Positions 34,603 to 43,159 of a stretch of 64,000 nt of DNA are shown piece after piece. Below the pieces are notes generated by a model that saw nothing but the letters and a program-made list of their open reading frames with translations, did no database searches and had not been told where the DNA came from. A program made the position numbers and the translations under genes. The stretch spans positions 62,001 to 126,000 of the forward strand of contig NZ_JBFRGR010000016.1 in assembly GCF_052115445.1 (NCBI RefSeq). Reading direction: 5' to 3'. The stretch comes from Paenibacillus_E sp052115445. Lineage in GTDB: Bacteria; Bacillota; Bacilli; Paenibacillales; NBRC-103111. How positions within the stretch are numbered: position 1 is the stretch's first letter; each line of letters starts with the position of its first letter.

Positions 34603-36000
34603 ATGATGGAACGACGTGACTGGAAACAAGTTGAGTTATGGAAGCATGTGACAGAGGAGCAATGGAATGATTGGCTGTGGCAGCTTACACATACCATTCG
34701 AACGTTAGATGATCTGAAGAAGGTCGTGAATTTAACTCCCGAGGAAGAAGAAGGCGTTCGCATATCAACGCAAACCATTCCTTTAAATATTACGCCTTAC
34801 TATGCCTCTTTGATGAATCCCGATGACCCGCGATGCCCGATTCGTATGCAATCTGTTCCCATTTCTGCTGAGTTATTGAAAACCAAGTACGATCTTGAAG
34901 ATCCTCTTTTCGAAGATGAAGACTCCCCTACTCCCGGATTAACACATCGCTACCCTGACAGAGTGCTATTCTTGGTAACGAATCAGTGCTCCATGTACTG
35001 CAGATACTGCACGCGCCGCCGTTTCTCTGGTCAGGTAGGTATGGGCGTTCCGAAAAAGCAGTTAGATGATGCGATTGCTTATATTCGAAATACGCCGGAA
35101 GTACGAGACGTGCTGCTATCTGGTGGGGATGGTTTATTAATTAACGACAATATTCTGGAGTATATTTTGAAAAATTTACGGGCGATCCCCCACGTGGAAA
35201 TCATCCGGATCGGTACTAGGGCTCCTGTTGTTTTCCCGCAGCGAATTACCGAGCATCTATGCAATATTATCCGCAAATATCACCCTGTATGGTTGAATAC
35301 ACACTTTAATCATCCTTTGGAAATAACGGAAGAAGCGAAAAAGGCCTGCGAAATGCTTGCAAACGCTGGCGTTCCGCTTGGCAATCAGTCCGTGATTCTC
35401 GCGGGTATCAACGATAGCACCTATATCATGAAGAAGCTCATGCATGATCTGGTAAAAATACGTGTGCGTCCCTACTACATTTATCAGTGTGATTTATCCG
35501 AGGGTATCGGTCATTTCCGTGCTCCTGTATCCAAGGGACTTGAAATAATCGAATCCCTTCGCGGTCATACCTCGGGGTATGCCGTACCTACCTTCGTTGT
35601 CGATGCGCCTGGCGGCGGTGGAAAAATAGCGCTCCAACCCAACTATCTCATCTCACAAAGTCAGGATAAGGTGATTCTGCGCAATTACGAAGGCGTTATC
35701 GTGGGTTACCCCGAGCCGAAAAACTATATACCAGGCCGTGCAGACGAATATTTCAATGAAATATATGGCATCCAAAAACAGCCGGAAAGCACCGGCATTA
35801 TTGCCCTCATGAAAGATGAAAAATTCACATTAGTGCCAGAAAATTTGCGCCGAATTGGTAGAAGGAAGACGTATCAGGAAACACCAGATCACCTGTCACT
35901 GAAAGATAAACGGTCGATGCGGGATGAGATGAAGGACAAATTGATGAAGGCTCAGCAGAAAGAGAAGAAAGTGAGTGTAACAGAGCCGCCTAGTGAATAG
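34603..36000 (+). CDS. kamA: Lysine 2,3-aminomutase
   Basis: 465 residues. Radical-SAM cluster motif C129-x3-C133-x2-C136 in NQCSMYCRYCTRRRF, followed by DVLLSGGDGLL (SAM-binding GGD), RIGTRAPVVFPQRI, LNTHFNHPLEIT and the PLP-Lys region FVVDAPGGGGKIALQPNY. It converts L-lysine to L-beta-lysine with SAM and PLP. The ribosome site GGAGG is followed by ATGATG; the second ATG (34606) has the better spacing. It is the only gene on its transcript; the remaining pathway genes are on the opposite strand downstream, facing it. Confidence 0.97.
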   Translation: MMERRDWKQVELWKHVTEEQWNDWLWQLTHTIRTLDDLKKVVNLTPEEEEGVRISTQTIPLNITPYYASLMNPDDPRCPIRMQSVPISAELLKTKYDLEDPLFEDEDSPTPGLTHRYPDRVLFLVTNQCSMYCRYCTRRRFSGQVGMGVPKKQLDDAIAYIRNTPEVRDVLLSGGDGLLINDNILEYILKNLRAIPHVEIIRIGTRAPVVFPQRITEHLCNIIRKYHPVWLNTHFNHPLEITEEAKKACEMLANAGVPLGNQSVILAGINDSTYIMKKLMHDLVKIRVRPYYIYQCDLSEGIGHFRAPVSKGLEIIESLRGHTSGYAVPTFVVDAPGGGGKIALQPNYLISQSQDKVILRNYEGVIVGYPEPKNYIPGRADEYFNEIYGIQKQPESTGIIALMKDEKFTLVPENLRRIGRRKTYQETPDHLSLKDKRSMRDEMKDKLMKAQQKEKKVSVTEPPSE

Positions 36001-36010
36001 TTGGAATTCT

Positions 36011-36300
36011 GTAGCTGTACAGAACAGACAGTAGCTCTACAGAACAGACAGTAGCTCTACAGAACAGACAATAGAATAACTGTATTTTCTGTAGCTCTAC
36101 AGTACAACCAAATGAATAACTGGATTTCCTGTAGTTAATTTGGCGAAAATTATACTCCAGAAGGAAATAACTGGATTTCCTGCAGGTAATTCAATGATAT
36201 TTCCGCAAAATGCCTCAACTTGGCTGAAATAACTGGAGGTTTTCCAGCTAAACTCGGATTTGGCGGAATCGGGCTGAAATTAGCTGTATGTTTTCCTTTT
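36011..36300. repeat. 20-bp tandem repeats plus family II ~50-bp repeats, site 2
   Basis: Three 20-bp copies of GTAGCTCTACAGAACAGACA (36011, 36031, 36051; first copy with one G/C change) lead into degenerate blocks: AATAACTGTATTTTCTGTAG (36074), AATAACTGGATTTCCTGTAG + TTAATT (36115), AATAACTGGATTTCCTGCAG + GTAATT (36166), AATAACTGGAGGTTTTCCAG (36228) and AATTAGCTGTATGTTTTCC (36278). The theme is shared with 16990-17200. This stretch between convergent kamA and yodQ shows no gene. Confidence 0.7.
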
Positions 36301-36359
36301 ATTGTATCAGAGTGCACGAGCCACACCTGCTAGGAGCGGGTGAACGCATCCATATATAC

Positions 36360-36388
36360 AAAAAAGCACCTTTCAGAGGTGCTTTTTT
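36360..36388. terminator. Bidirectional terminator between kamA and yodQ
   Basis: AAAAAAGCACCT, short loop, AGGTGCTTTTTT. It is strong on both strands, between convergent transcripts, and carries U-runs on either side. Confidence 0.9.
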
Positions 36389-36413
36389 GGTACCGCCATC
36401 GAACGCAACATCC

Positions 36414-37703
36414 CTATGCCTCCGAATCATCCAATCCACACCACTGAATGATGGTCAATGCGATAATCTCCGCAGCCTCGAACACACGTTCCAGCACAAT
36501 GTGCTCGTTCGGATAATGGGCAACTTGCGTGATCCCTGGCCCGAAAACGATACAAGGAGTATCACCAACCTGGGTAAGCAATCCACCGTCTGTCCCCCAT
36601 GGTGAGGCTTCGATCACAGGTTCTTCCTGTTTAACCGCACGGAATTGCTGCATAAGCACCTGCATGAAAGCATGATTGGGATCGACGCTGCCTGGCACCC
36701 ATTGCGCGCCGAACCATTCCACCGTTGGTGGATGAGCTGCGAACCATGGATCTTTCTCGCTCAGCCTCGCCATCCACTGACGCATTTCCTCCTTGGCACT
36801 CTCAAGCGTCTCCGCTGGTGCGACACCCATGCGCCCCTCCAACTTGACCGTATCGGAAACGGACGATGGCCAATTGCCTCCCTGAATAACGCCGATGTTA
36901 ATGGGGATCGGAATCGGGTTATTGGCATACAACGGATCTGAGATCCTTGCATTTCGTTCCACTTCAAGTTCCCGAATATGCTGAATGACAGCGATGCTTT
37001 TCTCAATCGCGCTAACACCCTCATACCGTGTTCCACCATGAGCCGAGCGTCCTTTCACTTCAATACGGAACCACATGGAGCCTTGCTGCTTTGGGAAAAT
37101 GCGCATATTCGTAGGCTCAGGAATGAGCGCTGCATCGGCTTTATACCCTTTTACAATGGCCGCTAAGGTTCCAGCTCCTCCACTTTCTTCTTCAATGACA
37201 CTTTCGAAAATAACATCGCCTTTCAACTTTATTCCGAGACGCTGAACAGCCTCGATTGCCATAAGCAGAGAGACGTTCCCGCCTTTCATATCCGTTGCCC
37301 CGCGACCGTACAACTTACCGTCGACCACATTGCCGCTAAATGGATCATCTTGCCATTGTGTTCGATTTCCTTCTGGGACGACATCCATATGACCATTCAA
37401 TAAGAGAGATCGTCCTCCTCCGACACCTTTCAAAACACCAACCACATTCGGACTCCCGATAAACTGGTTTCTTGGGGAACAAAAATACGGATGTGTCGCC
37501 AGTGCCACACCATCTGGTTCCCATAGATCAACGTCGAGCGATAGTTCCAGCAATTTGTCGGCGATGAGGAATTGAGCCCTCTGCTCATTTCCTTGTGTAC
37601 TGGGCATTCTTACCAACTTCTGAAGAAATTCTGTACTTTCCTCACGATGAAGATGTATCCATTCATGAATGTGTTTTTGCAACTCATCAAGATTAGTAGG
37701 CAA
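36414..37703 (-). CDS. yodQ: M20-family deacylase/peptidase of the kam pathway (YodQ-like)
   Basis: About 429 residues from a TTG at 37703 that follows AAGGAGGGAATTCC; the frame runs to 37796, but that overlaps the upstream gene's end. ArgE/DapE/M20 motifs: LLLNGHMDVVPEG, GRGATDMKGGNVSLL, ESVIEEESGGAG (catalytic Glu pair) and WGTDGGLL with VAHYPNEHI. M20 enzymes use two Zn ions to cleave N-acyl bonds. In the Bacillus yod pathway this member is proposed to remove the acetyl group introduced by AblB. Last gene of the yokU-yodT-yodS-yodR-yodQ operon. Confidence 0.9.
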   Translation of the reverse strand: MPTNLDELQKHIHEWIHLHREESTEFLQKLVRMPSTQGNEQRAQFLIADKLLELSLDVDLWEPDGVALATHPYFCSPRNQFIGSPNVVGVLKGVGGGRSLLLNGHMDVVPEGNRTQWQDDPFSGNVVDGKLYGRGATDMKGGNVSLLMAIEAVQRLGIKLKGDVIFESVIEEESGGAGTLAAIVKGYKADAALIPEPTNMRIFPKQQGSMWFRIEVKGRSAHGGTRYEGVSAIEKSIAVIQHIRELEVERNARISDPLYANNPIPIPINIGVIQGGNWPSSVSDTVKLEGRMGVAPAETLESAKEEMRQWMARLSEKDPWFAAHPPTVEWFGAQWVPGSVDPNHAFMQVLMQQFRAVKQEEPVIEASPWGTDGGLLTQVGDTPCIVFGPGITQVAHYPNEHIVLERVFEAAEIIALTIIQWCGLDDSEA

Positions 37704-37737
37704 AGGAATTCCCTCCTTCAAGCCTTTCTCTGACAGC

Positions 37738-38406
37738 TTACGGAATGTACACAATGGTTTCAGGAATAAGCAAGGCAGCTTCCGTATGTCGAACAACCTC
37801 TTCTACCGTATAGGGCAGCATGACCTCTTTTAAAATCAAACCTTGTTCCGAAACCTCCATGACAGCCATTTCCGTAATGATCAACTTCACACAAGCTACT
37901 GCAGTTAAGGGCAAGTCGCATTGTTTTTTTACCTTAGACTCCCCATTTCGGTTGACATGGTTCATCAGAACGATGACTTTTTTCGCTTTTTGCGCCAGTT
38001 CCATCGCCCCTCCGATTCCCGCCACTCGTTTCCCAGGTACGATCCAATTCGCGAGATCCCCTCGTTCACTTACCTCTAGTGCCCCAAGTATCGTAATATC
38101 TATACAGCCTCTACGTATCATGGCAAAAGCAATCGCACTATCGCAGTAGGAAGCCCCCCGATGAATCGTGATGGGATATCCGCCAGCATTACATAGGAAA
38201 GCATCTTCCTCGCCTGGAATTGGCGCTCCACCAGCGCTTAAGATGCCATTCTCTGCATGAAAAACAACCCGAATACCCTCAGGCACATAATCCGCCACCT
38301 TCGTCGGAATACCGATGCCTAAATTAACAGCCATGCCATTCTTCAATTCTTGAGCAGCCCGCTTTGCTATTCGGTCGCGGGTTTCTTTTCCCATACCCAT
38401 TCCCAA
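37738..38406 (-). CDS. yodR: CoA-transferase subunit B (YodR-like)
   Basis: 222 residues, the beta subunit of a type I 3-oxoacid CoA-transferase. AVNLGIGIPTKVADYVP, VVFHAENGILSAGGAP (Glu of ENG is the CoA-thioester nucleophile), GGAMELAQKAKKVIVLMNH and CDLPLTAVACVKLI fit the family. Together with YodS it should move CoA between acids in the N-acetyl-beta-lysine branch. It overlaps the end of yodS by about 40 bp, so translation is probably coupled. The N-terminus MGMGMGK allows several starts. Confidence 0.92.
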   Translation of the reverse strand: MGMGMGKETRDRIAKRAAQELKNGMAVNLGIGIPTKVADYVPEGIRVVFHAENGILSAGGAPIPGEEDAFLCNAGGYPITIHRGASYCDSAIAFAMIRRGCIDITILGALEVSERGDLANWIVPGKRVAGIGGAMELAQKAKKVIVLMNHVNRNGESKVKKQCDLPLTAVACVKLIITEMAVMEVSEQGLILKEVMLPYTVEEVVRHTEAALLIPETIVYIP

Positions 38407-39101
38407 GTCACCCCTCTGCTCAAGATCACCATATCCACGAAAATACCTGGCGTGACTATACTTTCAGGGTCCAGCTCGCCGAGGGGTACAATCTCATCGA
38501 CTTCGGCGATTGTGATTTGACCCGCCATAGCAACGAGCGGATTCAGATTTCTACCGCTTTTATCGTAGATGAGATTCCCATATGGATCGGCTTTTTTCGC
38601 ATGCACGATGGCCACATCCGCTGTCAGTGCTGGCTCTACCAGATATGTTTTCTCGCCGATGGACACCGTGTCCTTTCCTTGCTCCATAATCGTTCCGACA
38701 CCAACATCCACCAAGATCCCGCCTAGCCCCACACCGCCAGCCCTAATTTTTTCACATAGTGTTCCTTGCGGGTAAAAGACGACTTCCATGGTGGCCTGCT
38801 CCATCATTTGACCAGCGTTAGGATTCGAGCCGATATGGGACGCGATAACTTTCTTCACACGTCCTGCCGTGACTAAACGTCCGATGCCGATGTGGGGAAA
38901 TCCCGTATCATTCCCAATAATGGTTAAGTCCTCAACGCCTTTTTGGAGGATGCCTTCGACTAATGTTGGCGGCGTTCCGATGCCTCCAAATCCACCGAAC
39001 ATCAATGTACACCCATTCGAAATCGTTTGAAGCGCTTCTTCCAAGCTTCTTACTTTGCCTTCACCTTCGCTCACACGTGAATTCTCGCTTGGCACCATCA
39101 T
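38367..39101 (-). CDS. yodS: CoA-transferase subunit A (YodS-like)
   Basis: 244 residues, the alpha subunit of a 3-oxoacid CoA-transferase. LMFGGFGGIGTPPTLVEGIL, DLTIIGNDTGFPHIGIGRLV, KKVIASHIGSNPNAG, EVVFYPQGTLCEKIRAGG and KADPYGNLIYDKSGRN are typical. Its ATG overlaps the TGA stop of yodT (ATATGATG), so translation is coupled. It functions as a heteromer with YodR. Confidence 0.93.
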   Translation of the reverse strand: MMVPSENSRVSEGEGKVRSLEEALQTISNGCTLMFGGFGGIGTPPTLVEGILQKGVEDLTIIGNDTGFPHIGIGRLVTAGRVKKVIASHIGSNPNAGQMMEQATMEVVFYPQGTLCEKIRAGGVGLGGILVDVGVGTIMEQGKDTVSIGEKTYLVEPALTADVAIVHAKKADPYGNLIYDKSGRNLNPLVAMAGQITIAEVDEIVPLGELDPESIVTPGIFVDMVILSRGVTWEWVWEKKPATE

Positions 39102-40450
39102 ATCTCCTCCGATGTGGATGGGGTAATCTCCGCCATGACTTCCCGAATGGATTCAGCTAAAATCCGCACAAGTTGGTCCATTTCCTCTTCGGATATAATC
39201 AGAGGCGGTGCGATGATAATCGCATCCCCCTCCCCGTCGATCGCACCTGCAGCTGGGTAAACAAGCAACCCTTTCTGAAAAGCATTCTCGATGATCCGAG
39301 ACGTAACACCTAATCCAGGTGGAAATGGTCGCTTGTCAGCCCGATCCGCAACAAATTCGATGGCCAGTAGCAGCCCTTTGCCTCTCACATCACCGATCAT
39401 CTCAATGCCATCAACCAATTGGCGCAGCGCGTTCAATAAATAACTGCCTTTACTTGCTGCTGCGCTCACTAATTGATGCTTTTCGATATACGTAAGTACC
39501 GCTAACGATACAGCCGCCGATTGCGGATTGGCGCTGTACGTATGACCAGACATGATACTTTTGGTGCCATTCAGAATAGGCTCCATCACATGATCTTTGA
39601 CAAGTGTTGCTGCCATCGGCGTATAGCCGGCGCTCATTCCTTTGCCCAATGCCATGAGATCCGGCTCAACCTCATCATGCTGCATACCGAACATCGCCCC
39701 CGTTCGGGCAATGCCTGTCATGACCTCGTCCGCGATGAATAAGATGTCATGCTGTTCGCAAATTGCTTTGATCTTCTTGTAGTAGCCTGTTGGCGGAACA
39801 ATGGCTCCACCTGCAGCTCCAATGATTGGCTCCGCGATGAACGCGGCGATATGTTCGGCACCGATCCGCTTGATCGCTGTTGTCAAATCATCGGCACAGG
39901 CTAACTGGCAATTACCTACCGTTTTGCCTATTGGACAGCGGTAGCAATAGGGCGGCATCACTACCGGGAAATCTTCTAATAAGGGGATGAATCTCCTTCT
40001 TCTCAGAACGTGACCTGACATTGAAAGTGCACCTAGCGTAATGCCGTGATAGCTCATTCGCCTAGAAATCACTTTATTTTTACCAGGTCTCCCTCTCTCC
40101 TGCCAGTGCTGGATGGCAATCTTCATTGCCGTTTCCGTGGCTTCCGACCCGCTGTTCACAAAGAAGGTCCAATAATCGTTGCCAGGTGCTAGATCACTTA
40201 ACTTCTTTGCCAGTTGCTCAGCGGGCTCACTTGTAAACTGTGAACGATAGACGAAGGACACTTTGTTCGCTTGCTCCATCATCGCATCGATGATTTCTTG
40301 CACCCCGTGCCCTAGGCCAGCTGTCACGGCTCCCGAGCAACCGTCGATATAAGCTTTGCCTTGCTCATCGTAGAGATAGACACCTTTCCCATACTGAATC
40401 GTGGGATAATGGTGATCCAAAACTGGCTTGATGACATGCTCCCGCTTCAT
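39098..40450 (-). CDS. yodT: Class III PLP aminotransferase (YodT-like)
   Basis: 450 residues. Fold-type I aminotransferase: GCSGAVTAGLGHGV, FVNSGSEATETAMKIA, SYHGITLGALSMSGH, FIAEPIIGAAGGAIVPP, DEVMTGIARTGAMFG and the PLP lysine in LMALGKGMSAGYTPM. It is homologous to adenosylmethionine-8-amino-7-oxononanoate and omega-amino-acid transaminases. In this cluster its likely role is removing the 3-amino group of (N6-acetyl-)beta-lysine to give a 3-keto acid for the YodRS CoA-transferase. The start at 40450 is a plain ATG 32 bp after yokU. Confidence 0.93.
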   Translation of the reverse strand: MKREHVIKPVLDHHYPTIQYGKGVYLYDEQGKAYIDGCSGAVTAGLGHGVQEIIDAMMEQANKVSFVYRSQFTSEPAEQLAKKLSDLAPGNDYWTFFVNSGSEATETAMKIAIQHWQERGRPGKNKVISRRMSYHGITLGALSMSGHVLRRRRFIPLLEDFPVVMPPYCYRCPIGKTVGNCQLACADDLTTAIKRIGAEHIAAFIAEPIIGAAGGAIVPPTGYYKKIKAICEQHDILFIADEVMTGIARTGAMFGMQHDEVEPDLMALGKGMSAGYTPMAATLVKDHVMEPILNGTKSIMSGHTYSANPQSAAVSLAVLTYIEKHQLVSAAASKGSYLLNALRQLVDGIEMIGDVRGKGLLLAIEFVADRADKRPFPPGLGVTSRIIENAFQKGLLVYPAAGAIDGEGDAIIIAPPLIISEEEMDQLVRILAESIREVMAEITPSTSEEI

Positions 40451-40482
40451 AAGGCACCCCCACAGATGTTGCAGCTAAGGTT

Positions 40483-40746
40483 CTATTTGAGAAACATATT
40501 CTTTACCCGCGGAGCCTTTAACAGATCTTCATAGCGAAATGCCGTTCCCAGTGCAGAAACATCATGCCAATATAAGGTCTCTTCAATTTGCTGTGCGGTG
40601 CTCTCTAGGACATAGGTACGACAATTCGCACATTCAAGCGCAGGAATGTCAAGTATTTGCACCGCTAGTCTCCCATCAGGCATAATCCAGTAGCAATCTT
40701 TCACACTTTCACGGATATCTTCTGTTTCACACCACATGCAATTCAT
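40483..40746 (-). CDS. yokU: YokU-family zinc-ribbon protein
   Basis: About 87 residues from the ATG at 40746; an ATG at 40752 is only four bases from GGAGG and less likely. NCMWCET at the start and ALECANCRTYVL form two CxxC pairs, a small zinc ribbon, followed by an acidic helical tail. YokU proteins accompany kamA operons in Bacillus; no activity is known. First gene behind the minus-strand sigma-54 promoter. Confidence 0.85.
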   Translation of the reverse strand: MNCMWCETEDIRESVKDCYWIMPDGRLAVQILDIPALECANCRTYVLESTAQQIEETLYWHDVSALGTAFRYEDLLKAPRVKNMFLK

Positions 40747-40801
40747 ATGCATTCAACCTCCATCATATGGTATAGAACATTCTTGCGCCTAAAAGGTAAT
40801 C

Positions 40802-40819
40802 ATGCAAAAAGGATGCCAA
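40802..40819 (-). promoter_or_regulatory. Sigma-54 promoter of the yokU-yodTSRQ operon
   Basis: Minus strand TTGGCATCCTTTTTGCAT, identical to the kamA promoter except for two bases, with GG-N10-GC spacing. It lies 56 bp before the yokU start. Confidence 0.9.
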
Positions 40820-40888
40820 CTTTCCACAGTGGGTATTTGACCAATTCATAGGCTGAATATGTGGGTTAAGCTGCAAAAATGTTGGCAG

Positions 40889-40906
40889 TTGGTCATTATT
40901 TTGCAG
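40889..40906 (+). promoter_or_regulatory. Sigma-54-type promoter of ablB
   Basis: TTGGTCATTATTTTGCAG keeps GG-N10-GC and TTGCA but has a weaker -24 half (TTGGTC). It is 28 bp before the ablB start, about 70 bp from the divergent yokU promoter. An inverted repeat ATTCA-N5-TGAAT at 40844-40858 lies between the two and could be an activator site. Confidence 0.65.
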
Positions 40907-40934
40907 TAAATTTAAGGGTTAAGGGGGATGCTGG

Positions 40935-41792
40935 ATGCCGAGTGATCTGCCAACCTATACGAATCAAGTTGAGAACGGTACCGATTATACGATTATGTTT
41001 TGCCTTGATTTTACGAATAAAAGGCTACGGGTGGATGACTATTCGGGAAATGTAGATGTCATTTACAGGCGAGTGGTTGAAATGGCTAAATCACATGCTT
41101 TGACCAAGGTGTTTATCAAATCACGAGAAGTGGATTGGCAGTCTTTTTTATCGAAGGGATGTATGCTGGAAGGGATTTATAAAGGATATTTCAATGGAGA
41201 CGATGCTTACTGTATGGCCATGTATGATGATCTCGCACGCCGGACTAGTGACTATTGGCTGGAAGAAGATCAAATTCTGCAGCAGGTTCTTTCTCTACCG
41301 CTTAAGCCCGATCGACCCTTGGTTCCGAGCAACATGACGATGCGTCTCGCTGGATTGGAGGATGCGGAACAGCTCTCCCAGTTATACAGCCACATTTTCC
41401 AAACCTACCCCACGCCGATGAATGATGCCATGTATGTGGAGAAAACCATGCGGGAAGGAACAATTTATTATCTCGTTAAATCACTGGATCAACTTGTAAG
41501 CGCCGCTTCCGCAGAGATCAACTCGGTCTACGCGAATGCCGAAATGACAGATTGCGCTACGCTCCCGGCTTATCGTAATCAAGGTCTCATGCGTCTGCTT
41601 ATACATGCTTTAGAAACTGAGTTAGTTGCTCGGCAAATCACATGCGCTTATTCGTTATCGAGGGCCCTTTCATTCGGTATGAATGCCGTTTTCTATCAAA
41701 TGGGGTACGGATATTACGGCAGACTTACGAAAAATTGCGACATTTATGATAAGTTTGAGGACATGAATTTATGGGCCAAATCGTTAACATGA
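40935..41792 (+). CDS. ablB: Beta-lysine N6-acetyltransferase (AblB/YodP)
   Basis: 285 residues. A distinctive N-terminal domain (TIMFCLDFTNKRLRVDDYSG, KVFIKSREVDWQSFLSKGC, EGIYKGYFNGDDAYCM) is followed by a GNAT domain (residues ~125-285; TDCATLPAYRNQGLMRLLI holds the acetyl-CoA pyrophosphate loop). This matches AblB, which forms N6-acetyl-beta-lysine from KamA's product; in archaea that compound is an osmolyte, in Bacillus a catabolic intermediate. The ATG follows AAGGGGGATGCTGG. It is divergent from yokU and behind its own sigma-54-like promoter. Confidence 0.93.
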   Translation: MPSDLPTYTNQVENGTDYTIMFCLDFTNKRLRVDDYSGNVDVIYRRVVEMAKSHALTKVFIKSREVDWQSFLSKGCMLEGIYKGYFNGDDAYCMAMYDDLARRTSDYWLEEDQILQQVLSLPLKPDRPLVPSNMTMRLAGLEDAEQLSQLYSHIFQTYPTPMNDAMYVEKTMREGTIYYLVKSLDQLVSAASAEINSVYANAEMTDCATLPAYRNQGLMRLLIHALETELVARQITCAYSLSRALSFGMNAVFYQMGYGYYGRLTKNCDIYDKFEDMNLWAKSLT

Positions 41793-41822
41793 AGTGACAA
41801 CAAATACTCCCTTCCTCTCCAA

Positions 41823-43148
41823 CTATATGCGTTTCCTTCTCACAGAAGAAGAAATACCGAGTTCTTCCCGGTACTTGGTTATGGTACGGCGGGATATGGA
41901 GATGCCCTCCTCCTTCAATAAATCTGCCAGCTTTTGATCAGAGTAGGGTTTTCTGGGATTCTCTTCACTAATCCATGTCTTGATTCTCGATTTTACATGT
42001 TCCGAAGAAGCAGAATCGCCTATGTCCATTTGTAGACCGGAGGGAAAGAAATACTTTAGTTCATATATACCCCAAGGGGTTTGAGCGTATTTACCCGCTG
42101 TAGCGCGGCTTACCGTTGATTCATGTACGCCTAATTTCTCAGCAATCTGCTTTAGAGTCATAGGTTTGAGATGCGCGTTACCATGCCAGAAGAACTCACT
42201 TTGCTCCTCTACAATGGCTTGCGTTACTCGAAATATCGTTCTTCGTCTTTGTTCCAAACACTTCAGGAAGAACTTCGCGGCATGTAATTTACCAGTTAGA
42301 AACCTGTTTAACTCGTTATTGTCACTATTCTCGATGGCCATTCGTTCGTAATATCCACTAACTGAAAGTCCTGACGAAGCTGCTTGATGCAGCAGTACGA
42401 CGAGCTGATCACCTGCTTTCTCAATAATGACTTCCGGAATAATATAATGAACCGTTTCTATATAAAAGGCTGCGCCAGGTCTAGGGTTCAATCCTTTGAT
42501 GACATCGATCGCAGCCTGAATTTCTTGTGTGGACACTTGAAGCAACGTCGATAATTTATGAAGGTGGTAACTAGCAATATCATTCAAATGTTTCCTAATT
42601 AATATAGAGACTAATGGAAAGCAATCCGCGAGCGACTGGACTTGAAGAAGCAAACATTCCCTCAAATCTCTTGCCCCAATGCCGCGGGGTTCAAAACTCT
42701 GCAAAATCCTTAACGCACGCTCTACTTGAGCAAGCTCGAGCTTGCACACCTCCGAAATTTCAGGCAAGGTAGATCTCAAGTAGCCATTATGGTCTAGATT
42801 TCCAATCATAAATGAGACGGTACGTCGAATGGGTGGTGGTATTTTTTTAATAAAGCCTAATTGCTCCTTTAAGTGCCTCTCAAGGGATATCTCATTCGAT
42901 GCAATGTTAAGTAATGGGTCATTGTCGTGATCAGTTCTTCTAGCTCTATGGAAAAAGGTTGGTGTGAGGTTGTGAGCGTCCCCATTATTCCCGGCTATTT
43001 CCAATACCGGATTTTCAGTCACCTCTTGTTGAATAACTTCTAACAATTCCGGTGTCGAGAGTTTGAGGATCGTAATCGCTTTGCGTAGTTGGGGTGTGAT
43101 CTGCATCTTCGTAGTTTGCTGCTGGAACATTCCGTAGCCTGGGCGCAT
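41823..43148 (-). CDS. rpoN: RNA polymerase sigma-54 factor
   Basis: About 441 residues from the ATG at 43148 (AAGGGG eight bases upstream); two further in-frame starts lie within 9 bp. Region I is Gln/Leu-rich (MFQQQTTKMQITPQLRKAIT, ENPVLEI). The core-binding domain and HTH (LKQIAEKLGVHESTVSRATA) follow. The C-terminal RpoN box SRRTITKYREELGI reads the -24 element. The normally Asp-rich region II is short. It converges on ablB with a 30-bp gap. Its neighbours all carry sigma-54 promoters. Confidence 0.96.
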   Translation of the reverse strand: MRPGYGMFQQQTTKMQITPQLRKAITILKLSTPELLEVIQQEVTENPVLEIAGNNGDAHNLTPTFFHRARRTDHDNDPLLNIASNEISLERHLKEQLGFIKKIPPPIRRTVSFMIGNLDHNGYLRSTLPEISEVCKLELAQVERALRILQSFEPRGIGARDLRECLLLQVQSLADCFPLVSILIRKHLNDIASYHLHKLSTLLQVSTQEIQAAIDVIKGLNPRPGAAFYIETVHYIIPEVIIEKAGDQLVVLLHQAASSGLSVSGYYERMAIENSDNNELNRFLTGKLHAAKFFLKCLEQRRRTIFRVTQAIVEEQSEFFWHGNAHLKPMTLKQIAEKLGVHESTVSRATAGKYAQTPWGIYELKYFFPSGLQMDIGDSASSEHVKSRIKTWISEENPRKPYSDQKLADLLKEEGISISRRTITKYREELGISSSVRRKRI

Positions 43149-43159
43149 GTGCATCACCC

